Below, one piece after another: positions 47,196-56,489 of a stretch of DNA of 64,000 bases. The stretch lies in contig NC_092873.1 of assembly GCF_028372415.1 (NCBI RefSeq), positions 356,962,128 through 357,026,127 of the forward strand, written 5' to 3'. A program made the position numbers and the translations under genes. This stretch comes from Notamacropus eugenii (taxonomy: Eukaryota > Chordata > Mammalia > Diprotodontia > Macropodidae). How positions within the stretch are numbered: the stretch's first letter is position 1; each line of letters starts with the position of its first letter. The notes below the pieces were generated by a model. It worked only from the letters and a program-made list of their open reading frames with translations, had not been told where the DNA came from and did not search any database.

Positions 47196-47339
47196 ATTTG
47201 TTATGTAACTTGGAGCTAGTGGAATTGTTGTTACAAAACAGAATGGTCCTTGGCTATCAATTGTCTTATCTGTCTGAAATTTTGCTATGCTCTAGTACTT
47301 TAATAGAATTGGATCTAGTTCCTGGGAAAAGAAGCTCTC

Positions 47340-47705
47340 AGAAGTAAAACTTCACCTTATTTCACTTAGAACCAGGCCTTCCCTTCTTGGCCTTTTCCAC
47401 ATCACTCTGCTTATACTTCAATAATTGTACCCATATTCTCCATTCTGAAACCTTAGACTGTTCTCCTGGGACATTAGGCTCTGATATGCGAACCTTTCCC
47501 TTATCTTGCCTGGATCCAGCCCTCTGTACTACTTACCAGACACCTTGTCACAATGTTGCAGAACATCCTTTTATGTATTGTATAGCTTCCCCTATTAGAA
47601 TGTAAACTCCTTGAGGCAAGGAATTTATATTCATTCTTGCTTGTGTTTCCAGAGTTTAGCACAGTGCTTCCCACAGTGCTTATCACATACTAAATACTTA
47701 ATAAA
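47340..47705 (+). mobile_element. L2 3' end
   Basis: Counterpart of 40470-40855. Confidence 0.75.
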
Positions 47706-47775
47706 TGCTCTCTCTTTCTCTCTCTCTGCCTCTGTCTCTGCCTCTCTGTCTCTGTCTCTCTGTCTGTCTCTCTCC
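47703..47775. repeat. CT/CTGT-rich low-complexity tract
   Basis: Pyrimidine-rich run directly after the L2 tail. Confidence 0.85.
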
Positions 47776-48097
47776 AGTCTATTTCACACATATACATGGC
47801 TTGCCAACTTTAATAGAATATACTATCTCCCCTGATGCGTCTCCATAATGTAGAAATATTGGTTTTTCTGATTCGTTCTGGTGTATCTTATCTTCTGGTG
47901 TGACTAGAACTTGAGAAAACTCTCAGTCTCTCATCTTCTGTATCAAACTGGTCACTGTGACTACTCCATCTATTTCTTTGACTCTTACTAACTTATGTGT
48001 TGCTCTGATTAGGGTACTTCCCTAGTCAGTGGCAACACTAGAGCCCAAGTAAACTTGATTTTTGTGTTCCCTTCTGGAAATTTAGGAACTCCTTGTG

Positions 48098-48215
48098 GCC
48101 CTAGGCAAGTCCCTTAACCTTTCTGAGTCTCACTTTCCTTATCTGTAAAATAAGGGACTAAGAGTCAAAGGCCTTTACAACCCTTTCCAGCTCTAAATGT
48201 ATGATCCTGATTGAT
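48098..48215 (+). mobile_element. MIR-type SINE, 5'-deleted
   Basis: Starts at CCCTAGGCAAGTCCCTTAAC. Relative to B1, about 155 bp before this point are missing. Confidence 0.65.
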
Positions 48216-48557
48216 CACCATTGCCACCACTATATATATTCCTAATCTGACCAGGAAAATGTACAAGAAAAATATTGCCCTTTTACTCTTGGTTTCTATG
48301 TTTTTCCATGTACCCTAAAATCAGCTTTCTAGTCCATTATATTCCACTGTTTATTACAAAAATGGCTGGAATATTAAATAATATATGTTTCTTAGCCTTT
48401 GGTTGTTGTCAATGTAATACCAACTAGGTTCATTCTCGGTTTGGTTCCAGATGTCTGTGAAGTTAATGAGGGAATTTAAAGGAATGCTGATTGAATATTA
48501 CTCAGAGAATTTCATGGGGTCACAGCATTGAGAAGTTATCTGGGATTATTCTCAATA

Positions 48558-48793
48558 ATGGGACATATAGGTGGCACAGTAGGTGGAGGCCTGGGCCTGG
48601 ATCCAGGAAGATGCACTTTCCTGAGTTCATATCTGATCTTCACACTTATTAGCTGTGTGACCCAAGTCAAACTCTGCTTGCCTCAGTTTCCTCATCTATA
48701 AAATTAGCTGGAGATGGACATGGCAAAACTACCCCAAGAAAAAATCCTAAATGGGGTCTCTGAAAGTCACACATGACTGAACAACAAAATAGT
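48558..48793 (+). mobile_element. MAR1-type CORE-SINE
   Basis: Counterpart of 41893-42142. Confidence 0.85.
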
Positions 48794-48839
48794 GAACAGC
48801 GTAAGGTCAAATCTGATTTTTGATGATTCTATGAATATT

Positions 48840-49030
48840 AAAGAAAATGTAGTATAGAAGAAAGAGCACTCTAATTGGTGTCAGAGGACCTAAGTTCAAA
48901 TTCTACCTCTGCATGACCTTGGGCAAGTCTGTTGCCCCTTCTGAGCCAAAGGTTCTGCATCTGTAAAACGAATGTATTGGACAAGGTGATGATGTCTGAG
49001 CTCCTTTGCATCTTTAAAATGTATGACTTC
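48840..49030 (+). mobile_element. MIR-type SINE
   Basis: Counterpart of 42180-42335 with a longer 5' part (GTAGTATAGAAGAAAGAGCA). Confidence 0.65.
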
Positions 49031-49131
49031 TCACCTTTTTTTCAAATATTCTCTAGCTAAAACACAGTGAATGGAACACACACTGATGGAGAATTTAGAG
49101 TGACAAGAGTATTTGCTATGCCAGGAAAATT

Positions 49132-49137
49132 TTTATT
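49132..49137 (-). promoter_or_regulatory. poly(A) signal, KRTAP2f
   Basis: AATAAA on the minus strand, 329 bp beyond the stop. Confidence 0.6.
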
Positions 49138-49465
49138 GAAAACAATGACACCAGTGTACAGAAGACTCCTTATAGAAAGTAATAGATTTGTTGAGACTCA
49201 GGATGCCAGGAAGAATGCAGGAAGGTCAAAACCTGTTGGGATGAACTTAGAAAGTCCAGCTAGGTCATTCCCAATGAGCCATTTGCTGCTAGTAATTGGT
49301 TGCAAGTCCTAGTGCATGGAGAACTGAGAATTTGTCATTTGATGTACAGAAAAGGCCTGGGTAAGCTGGGTATTGCCTGAGTAGAAGAATGTAAGGATGA
49401 ACATTGGCACCTCATGAGATAATATTTTCAGTCTGACTTGGATGACTCAAAGGAGGCATAGATGC

Positions 49466-50008
49466 TCAGCAGCAGGTGGAGTGGCAGGTGGTGCGGCAGG
49501 GGGCTGGCTGGCAACAGGGGGGCCTGCAGCAAGGAGACTGCACGGAAATGGGCTGGCAGCAGGTAGAAGCCCAGCAGCAGGGTCTGCAGACCACAGCAGT
49601 GCAGGAGCTGGGGCAGCAGGCGATGGGGCGGCAGCAGCCCTGCTGCACACTGCAGGGGTCACAGCAGGGAGTGCGACAGCAGGTGTCACAGATGGGGCGA
49701 TGGCATCTGGGCACACAGCTCACTGGGCGGCACACGGTGGTTTGGCAAGAGACTGGCAGGCAACACCTGGGTGGGCAGCATGGTTGGCAGCAGCTAGACT
49801 GACCACAACTTGGCTGGCAGCAGCTAGACTGGCCACAGCTGGGCTGGCAGCAGCTAGACTGACCACAGCTTGGCTGGCAGCAGCTAGACTGGCCACAGCT
49901 GGGCTGGCAGCAGCTGGTCTGACAAAAGATGGGCTGGCAACAGCTGGTTTGGCAGCAACTGGGCTGGCCACAGCCAGAGGAGACAGAGCCACAGCAGGAA
50001 TGGACCAT
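49466..50008 (-). CDS. KRTAP2: Keratin-associated protein 2, copy f (longest)
   Basis: 180-residue, single-exon KRTAP2, the longest of the six. The N-terminus is [15 protein letters not shown], as in d/e. An expanded N-terminal array follows, with four copies of the decapeptide [10 protein letters not shown] (about residues 35-75). The C-terminal half has the full-length core [18 protein letters not shown] like copies a-c, so it lacks the nine-residue deletion of d/e. Over roughly 120 bp of this core the DNA is almost identical to copy a. The end is RTTCHSTCC. It is the right edge of the d/e/f array. TATA box 83-92 bp upstream. Confidence 0.95.
   Translation of the reverse strand: MVHSCCGSVSSGCGQPSCCQTSCCQPIFCQTSCCQPSCGQSSCCQPSCGQSSCCQPSCGQSSCCQPSCGQSSCCQPCCPPRCCLPVSCQTTVCRPVSCVPRCHRPICDTCCRTPCCDPCSVQQGCCRPIACCPSSCTAVVCRPCCWASTCCQPISVQSPCCRPPCCQPAPCRTTCHSTCC
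49801..49920. repeat. 60-bp tandem repeat inside KRTAP2f
   Basis: Blocks 49801-49860 and 49861-49920 differ at only about three bases. Each encodes two decapeptides, so the 30-bp unit has been doubled as a 60-bp pair. Confidence 0.92.
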
Positions 50009-50090
50009 GGTGTTTGTTGGTTGTGGTTTGGCTTGGGTAAGAAGGAAGAGTTGGTTTTTCAGGTCTGGATGCTCTGTTCTGTTCTGGACC

Positions 50091-50100
50091 CTTTATATAT
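50091..50100 (-). promoter_or_regulatory. TATA box, KRTAP2f
   Basis: ATATATAAAG on the minus strand, 83-92 bp upstream of the ATG. Confidence 0.8.
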
Positions 50101-50574
50101 CCTGACAAGATGTTGTCAGTCCCTCAGAATCCAGGACCTTTTCCTTGTTTTTGATTATGTCTCCTGAAATGAGAGCACAGGATTGGTTCGATAATTGTGT
50201 GGTTGTCACTGAAGCATTCCCAAACTCATTACAAAAAAAACTACAAAAATAATATTTCCTCACGGAAATTAAATCATCTCATTTGCCCATTTACCCTGAA
50301 GTCATGATTTTATGCTCTTACTTCAAAGTGTTCTCTCATTACCATCAAAACATTAATTAGTATTATTCACATCTAATAATCTAGTTGCATCTCTGTAGTC
50401 TAGGAAGGACCTAGAGTCATATGTCTCCTCATTGGTCATTTACTTGGACTTATTTTCAAAACAAGGCTCATTTGGACTATCTTTGCACCTTTGATGCTTA
50501 TTTCATATAGACATGACAACATGAACTTTCTTCTCCAGTGAAATAGTTGTTGCTCCTTTCTCTGGACACTGCCT

Positions 50575-50760
50575 GAACTCTTCTGAGTTGTTGTTTTTAA
50601 TCACCCTCTTCTGCCTGACTGAAATAATCTACCCTCCATGGGTACGGAAATCCATCTTCTCCTTTAAAGTCTACCTCCAATCCTATTTCCTCTGTATAGC
50701 CTTGCCTGCTCACCTCAGTCTCATTTGATCTCACTCCTCTGGACTCCTGTAAGAGTTTTT
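50575..50760 (+). mobile_element. L2-type LINE fragment
   Basis: TTTAAAGTCTACCTCCAATC, CTCTGTATAGCCTTGCCTGC, CACCTCAGTCTCATTTGATC: L2 ORF-end pattern on the plus strand. Confidence 0.55.
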
Positions 50761-50794
50761 GTCTTTACAGTTTATATGTCTAAGCATTTATATG

Positions 50795-50933
<139 letters not shown>

Positions 50934-50939
50934 AAACTA

Positions 50940-51585
50940 AGGTTTTGGCAACTGATCCCCTCATTTCTTGGTAAACAGAGAGAGAAGAAATGGAAGTAGT
51001 GTCAGATTTCATACTTTTAGGCTCAAAGATTATTACAGATGAGAACTGCAGTCATGAAATTAAAAGGTGTTTGCTCCTTGGAAAGAGAGTCATGGCAAAT
51101 CTGGATAGCATAGTAAAAAATAAGCAGCGATATCCTCTTGCTGACAAAGGTCCACATAGTCAAAGCTACGGTTTTTCCAATAGTAACGTATGATATGAGG
51201 GTTCGACTATAAGAAAAGCTTAGTGCCACAGAAATCAAGGCTTTTGAATTGTGGTGCTGGAAAAGACTTTTAGGAGTCTTGTGGAAAGCAAGGAGACCAA
51301 ATCAATCAAATCTTAAAGAAATTAATTCAGGCTGTTTATTGGAAGTCAAATACTGAAGCTGAAGCTTAAAAGTGTTGGTTGCATAATGAGAAGACAGGAT
51401 TCATTGGAAAAGATTCTTATATTGGGAAATATTTATGTCACAAGGAGAAGGGGATGGCAGAGAATGAAATGTATAGATAGTGTCCTGGAAAAATGAACAT
51501 GAACTTGGACATATTTTGAGAGATAGTGGAGGACAGAAGGGTCTGGTGTGCAATGGGACTGAATAACTGAACAGCAAAAAGGAGA
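50940..51585 (+). mobile_element. BovB/RTE-type LINE 3' end
   Basis: The plus strand encodes the C-terminal part of a BovB-like RTE protein (SKIITDENCSHEIKRCLLL, then GKRVMANLDSI). Further decayed blocks follow, including CTTTTGAATTGTGGTGCTGG (FELWCW). The end, GGACTGAATAACTGAACAGC, is the tail type shared with MAR1 SINEs. It has several stops and is inactive. Confidence 0.82.
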
Positions 51586-51634
51586 AGGCACCTAGCAATT
51601 TAACAGTTTCATGCGTATAAATACACCTGCATAG

Positions 51635-51770
51635 GTTCCTGGATTTAGAGCTGGAATGAACTTCAGATGTCATAGAGTCCAATCCCCACATTTTACAAAT
51701 ATGGAAATAGGCCTAGAGAAGTAAAGTCACTTTTTTCATTGTCACACAGCTACTGAGTATCTGAGCATAT
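51635..51770 (-). mobile_element. MIR-type SINE fragment
   Basis: GGATTTAGAGCTGGAATGAA, CATTTTACAAATATGGAAAT, GTCACACAGCTACTGAG. Confidence 0.65.
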
Positions 51771-52282
51771 CATTCGTTACTTATATTTTTGTATACTATT
51801 TTGTGATATATCCTCTCCTTATATTGTATCCCCTAGACATCCAGTCTCTACTTAAACACCTTCAACAATGGGGTCACCCATTCCCTAGACATTTTAATGT
51901 TTGCAGTAATCCATTGGATATTAACACCATTCCTGAGAAGCTTGCTATCGCTTTGATTTGGATGAAAAAAATATTTCTTGCTATAACTACAGGTTACGAT
52001 TTCTTTTGTTAGGCAAATTAGGTAAAGAATGGAACCAAGAATTTAAGGATGTGTAACAGGTCTGTATGGCTGTCAGATGGATCCATTGTACTGAAAATCC
52101 TTGCTATATATGTAGAACAGTCCAATAAATGTTTTATGACAATAAATGTCCTTACCTGAAGCACCTTTATTAAAAGGGGAAAATTGATTTCCTTTGTCAG
52201 CTGTTACTTTGCTAAAAATTCTGGTTTTTCATAGTCTTAATGTTTAAATTCACTGAATGTACAAAGGGCTATTTTGACTTTT

Positions 52283-52530
52283 TGTTGTTCATTTGTTTTA
52301 GTCATGTCCAACTCTTCATGACCCCATTTGGGGTTTTCTTGGCAAAGATATTAGAGTGGTTTCCCATTTCCTTCTCCAGCTCATTTTACAGTAAGGGAAA
52401 CTAAGGCAAACAAAGTTAAATGACTTCCCCTGGGTCACAGAGCTAGTGAGTGTCTGAGGCCAGATTTGAACTCATTTCTTCCTGACTCCAGGTCCAGTGT
52501 TCTATCCACTGCAGCATCTAGCTGTCCTAT
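52283..52530 (-). mobile_element. MAR1-type CORE-SINE
   Basis: Minus-strand full copy (TTTTAGTCATGTCCAACTCT to CTGCAGCATCTAGCTGTCC). Confidence 0.88.
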
Positions 52531-52689
52531 ACTGGTTATGTGACCCCAAATAAATTACTTAACTGTTCAGTACTCTAGATTACCATAAGTTACAAATATG
52601 GTGCTGAAGTGTTGGTATAGGAAGTTCTCTTACCTGGTCCTTCTCTATACAAATGAAATCACATCTTCTCCATTTCTTATGCTAAATAG

Positions 52690-53075
52690 CTACTCAACAT
52701 GGTGTGATGGAAAGATCATTTTTACTGTATTGTCTGAAGGCCAGAGTTCAAGTTTTGCCTTTGATAATAGTTAGATGTGTGACTTTGGGAAAGTCACTTC
52801 TCTGCTCCAATCCTCAGCTTCATCATCTATAAAATAATGAAGCAATGTCAACTTTATAGGGTTGTTGTGAGGATTCCATGAACTAAGAAGGCAGTGTGAT
52901 ACAGTGGAGAGAGCATTTCATTTCAGTCAGAGAACTTGGATTCAGATCTCATTTCTGTTACTTCCTGTGTATTTCTTATGATTCACTTTTCTTCTTTCTT
53001 CCTCAGTTTTCTCATCTTTAAAATGAAGAGGTTAGACTAAATGTTTCCTAAGGTTTCATAGAACTCTATATTTAT
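52690..53075 (+). mobile_element. Two MIR-type SINEs in tandem
   Basis: First at about 52690-52880 (GTGTGATGGAAAGATCATTT, GGGAAAGTCACTTCTCTGC). Second at about 52885-53075 (AGGCAGTGTGATACAGTGGA, CTCATCTTTAAAATGAAGAG). Confidence 0.65.
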
Positions 53076-53388
53076 AATGAGAATATGAGAGTATGTGTAA
53101 AGCACTTTATAACCAAAAAGGTTTATTTGTAGTGTTACTGTATTTGTATTGTTACTGTAACTCTGTAATAATAGCTAACATTTATGAAGCATTTTAAAGT
53201 TTGCAAAGTTTTAACATGACCATGTTAGTCAGGCATTATTGTTATTCTATGATCCCCTATAACACTATGGATACTGGTCTGACTTTAAGTACCTACATAG
53301 AAATGACAATAGACCAAAAGTTACTGATGAAAATACACAAAGGAATGATGAGCTATGTCAATGTTTTCCATTATTTGAAAACTGGAGC

Positions 53389-53394
53389 TTTATT
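53389..53394 (-). promoter_or_regulatory. poly(A) signal, KRTAP4
   Basis: AATAAA on the minus strand, 450 bp beyond the stop, in a GCTTTATTGAGACAC context like the other genes here. Confidence 0.55.
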
Positions 53395-53844
53395 GAGACA
53401 CAAACAATACAACATGAGGAAACGATGAAAAGAAATGTGGGATGGAAACACCATTTCTTTGAGTTCCAGATTCATCCAGGGTCACTCTTGGATATTTCTA
53501 CCATGAAGCTGCCAGGTAGTAAGGGTTCTTCCGTAGGAGTTGAGCTCAATGACCCCTCAGGTTCCTTTTTAGATGGAAAACTATGATTTCCTCTATCCAG
53601 TGGTTTCTGAATGTTGCATGAAAACAGAGGGAGAAGGTTTATTTTGTTAACTGGCAGATTCGGGGTTAATAGCTTTTGTCTGAGACAAGGAAATAAAAGG
53701 ACTATCACATAGATAGTAAACATTAGTCTTCTGTGACTCATCTTATAGCTGATTGGCATTAATAAACATAATTTCACTGATTCATAAGAGAAAGGGGAGT
53801 GATGAACTTGTTTTTATGTTTTGAATGCAAACAAGTCCTGATTC

Positions 53845-54552
53845 TCAGCAGCAGGAAGACCTGCAGCAGACTGGGCGGCAGCAGGGCTGGCAGCAACTGG
53901 ACACACAGCAGCTAGGGCGGCAGCAGGGCTGGCAGCAGCTAGAAATACAGCAGCTGGGGCGGCAGCAAGTTGTACGGCAACAAGTGGTTTGGCAGCAGGA
54001 AGGGCGGTAGCAGGTTGGCTGGCAGCACACAGACTGGCAACAACTTGGTCTACAGCAGGTTGGGCGGCAGCAGCTGGACACACAGCAGCTAGGGCGGCAG
54101 CAGGGCTGGCAGCAGCTAGAAATACAGCAGCTGGGGCGGCAGCAAGTTGTACGGCAACAAGTGGTTTGGCAGCAGGAAGGGCGGCAGCAGGTTGGCTGGC
54201 AGCACACAGACTGGCAACAACTTGGTCTACAGCAGGTTGGGCGGCAGCAGCTGGACACACAGCAGCTAGGGCGGCAGCAGGGCTGGCAGCAGCTAGAAAT
54301 ACAGCAGCTGGGGCGGCAGCAAGTTGTACGGCAACAAGTGGTTTGGCAGCAGGAAGGGCGGCAGCAGGTTGGCTGGCAGCACACAGACTGGCAACAACTT
54401 GGTCTACAGCAGGTTGGGCGGCAGCAGCTGGACACACAGCAGCTAGGGAGGCAGCAGGGCTGGCAGCAGCTGGTAATACAGCAGCTGGGGCGGCAGCAGC
54501 CAGAGCCACAGCTCTGGCCAGAGCAGGTGGAGCCACAACAGGAACTGACCAT
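53845..54552 (-). CDS. KRTAP4: Keratin-associated protein 4
   Basis: 235-residue, single-exon ultrahigh-sulfur matrix protein. The N-terminus [18 protein letters not shown] is close to human KRTAP4 (MVNSCCGSVCSDQGCG type). The rest is pentapeptides of the form CCxxx: [35 protein letters not shown]. About two in five residues are cysteine. A 59-residue block occurs three times almost unchanged, plus partial copies at both ends. The family is known for repeat-number variation between individuals. The start is the first ATG behind a TATA box 80-87 bp upstream. It is the only intact KRTAP4 here, and more may lie beyond the window. Confidence 0.95.
   Translation of the reverse strand: MVSSCCGSTCSGQSCGSGCCRPSCCITSCCQPCCLPSCCVSSCCRPTCCRPSCCQSVCCQPTCCRPSCCQTTCCRTTCCRPSCCISSCCQPCCRPSCCVSSCCRPTCCRPSCCQSVCCQPTCCRPSCCQTTCCRTTCCRPSCCISSCCQPCCRPSCCVSSCCRPTCCRPSCCQSVCCQPTCYRPSCCQTTCCRTTCCRPSCCISSCCQPCCRPSCCVSSCCQPCCRPVCCRSSCC
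53901..54431. repeat. 177-bp tandem repeat array inside KRTAP4
   Basis: The string ACACACAG starts at 53901, 54078, 54255 and 54432, an exact 177-bp spacing. The three full units are almost identical. One visible difference is a Tyr for Cys (CYRPS) in the leftmost unit. Confidence 0.95.
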
Positions 54553-54631
54553 GGTGTCGGTGGTTAAGCTTCGGGGTTTCTTTCAAGGTGAGTGAGGTAT
54601 TTGAATTCTGGAAGACTTGCCATGGCGGCTT

Positions 54632-54639
54632 CTTATATA
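54632..54639 (-). promoter_or_regulatory. TATA box, KRTAP4
   Basis: TATATAAG on the minus strand, 80-87 bp upstream of the ATG. Confidence 0.75.
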
Positions 54640-55610
54640 TTCCCTTTCACGGCTGCTGTCAGTTGGTCTTGACAATTTATTTTTGTTTACCTTGATGAAA
54701 TAGTGATTATCAAATTAAAAAATTTGTTTTTCTGATAAGAGGAATGTGTTTTTGTTCCTGATCACTTGGAATTCATCCTTTTGTTTTCCCTCCAAATGGT
54801 CTTGTATGTATCATCTCTTCTTATGGAATACTCATCACTATTTCCTTTTTTCTTTCTGTCTTTGACATCAGGGGAATCACATGACAACTTGACACTAGAC
54901 CTTTCCTACTTCACTCTCCTGCTTTGTGAGTTTTATCCCATGATTCCTGCCCCAACAACACATAGACAATTAGATGACTTCTAAGGCTCCATCCAACTCT
55001 GGGATTTTGTAACTTCTACTAAGGTTAGTTTCCCATATTCTTTAGGGAAGGGGCCAAGGAAATCCTGCTCATGTTCTGCATCTGCCCTCTTACTTAATGT
55101 CATTCATATTCAGGGAATTTTTTAAAGTATCAATATTGGCTATTTGGCTAAACTTTCCTTCTTAAACCAAATTATTTATTTTTCACCAATCAAATCCAAT
55201 TTGACCAGTGATGCCATGGTAGATCCACTGTTTTAAAACATTGTGCATTTTTCTGTCGTTTTTTAAAAAGAAATTCTTTACTCTAGAAGAAATGTGGAAT
55301 TTCTATTACATAACCAAGCCATCTTTGATTCTTTCCTTTCCATCACTCCACATATTGATATCAGTTGCAGAATCTTGTTGAATTTACCTCCACAATATCT
55401 CTTCTATCAGTCACTTTTTCTTCATTCACACAACCACCACCCTAATTCAGGTTTCCATTATCTATCACCTGAAGTGTTGCTGTGGCCTCCTTTATTTGCT
55501 TCTTGCATTGCAAATCTCAAACTTAGCCAATCAATCCTCCACATAGACTGTTTCTGAAAAGAAATTATGAGTAGCTCAGAGATTAGATTTGGATAAGTTA
55601 TATGTAACAG
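54640..55610. other. Spacer, nothing recognised
   Basis: T-rich spacer with short plus-strand frames that resemble decayed repeat DNA. No gene is supported. Confidence 0.4.
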
Positions 55611-55612
55611 AA

Positions 55613-55865
55613 ATGACAGCTAGGCATCACAGTAGACAGAGTGCCCCGTCTGGAGTCATAAAGACATAATTCTGAATTCACATCTGGTCTCAGACAGTTA
55701 CTAGATGTGTGACCCTGGCAAGTCACTTAATCCTTTTTGTCTCAGTTTCCTCATCTTTGAAATGAGCTGGAGAAGGAATGGTAGACCTCTCCAGTATCTT
55801 TGCCAAGAAAAATCCAAATGGGGTCGTGAAGCTGCACGTGAATGAAATGACTGAATAACAACAAA
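55613..55865 (+). mobile_element. MAR1-type CORE-SINE
   Basis: Plus-strand full copy (GACAGCTAGGCATCACAGTA to GACTGAATAACAACAAAA). Confidence 0.88.
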
Positions 55866-55889
55866 ACTCTAAATCCACCCTAATAATAC

Positions 55890-56480
55890 TGAAGTTTTGA
55901 GGAAAAATGCTAACTCTCCAGATCAGAATTTTACACCCTTCCAAGTCAGGATCACATCTATCTTTTCAGATTTTTATATTTGCCTCTGACCCTTATGTTG
56001 TAGCCAATCTTGATGTACCAGCTTATCCCCAAACTCAGTTTCTCACCTCTGATTTCCATGTTGCTCATTTAGTGTATCTCATGCCTGAAACGCACTCACA
56101 TCTCCTCTGTACATGTTAGGAACCCTTATATCTTTCAAAGCTCAGTTGAGGTAGAATCTCCTACTGGCTACCTTTCCTGATCTCCTCAGTTTTATGTGCT
56201 CTCTTGTTTCTGAACTGTCTTTGTATTTATTTTGCATTGGTTCATTGTTGTGCATGATGTATTTTTCTTCATTGCTACTTGTATACCCCTCTTCTGGCCA
56301 AGCACTTGCTTCTATATATTATAAAAAGACAAATTTAAGATTTTCTCTTCTTCAGAAGGACTAAGGCCAAAGGCATAATATTTTCCCATGGTGCATTGGT
56401 TTCTTTCTGACAGGGGCTATTTTTTTTTTATCTTTGTATATAACTGTGTACATAGTAGGAGCTTGACAAATAAATGCAAT
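55890..56480 (+). mobile_element. L2-type LINE 3' region
   Basis: L2-like order on the plus strand: CTCAGTTGAGGTAGAATCTC, CTTTCCTGATCTCCTC, then CATAGTAGGAGCTTGACAAA. Confidence 0.5.
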
Positions 56481-56489
56481 TGATTTAAA

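Larger units (their letters stand above)
42774..49465. repeat. Tandem duplication unit B2 (gene e, spacer, 3' flank of f)
   Basis: 6.7-kb unit homologous to 35039-42773 but without the solo LTR and without the long (TATC)n run. Confidence 0.88.

Noticed and set aside
49442-50167. 241-residue plus-strand open frame opposite KRTAP2f, and similar Ala/Gly-rich frames opposite the other KRTAP genes
   Set aside because: TGC and TGT codon repeats on the minus strand keep several other frames open as GCA, GGC and CAG runs. The predicted proteins are Ala/Gly/Gln low complexity with no family match.
53814-54536. 240-residue Ala-rich minus-strand frame overlapping KRTAP4
   Set aside because: Shadow of the KRTAP4 repeats in another frame; the KRTAP4 frame has the family N-terminus, TATA spacing and motifs.
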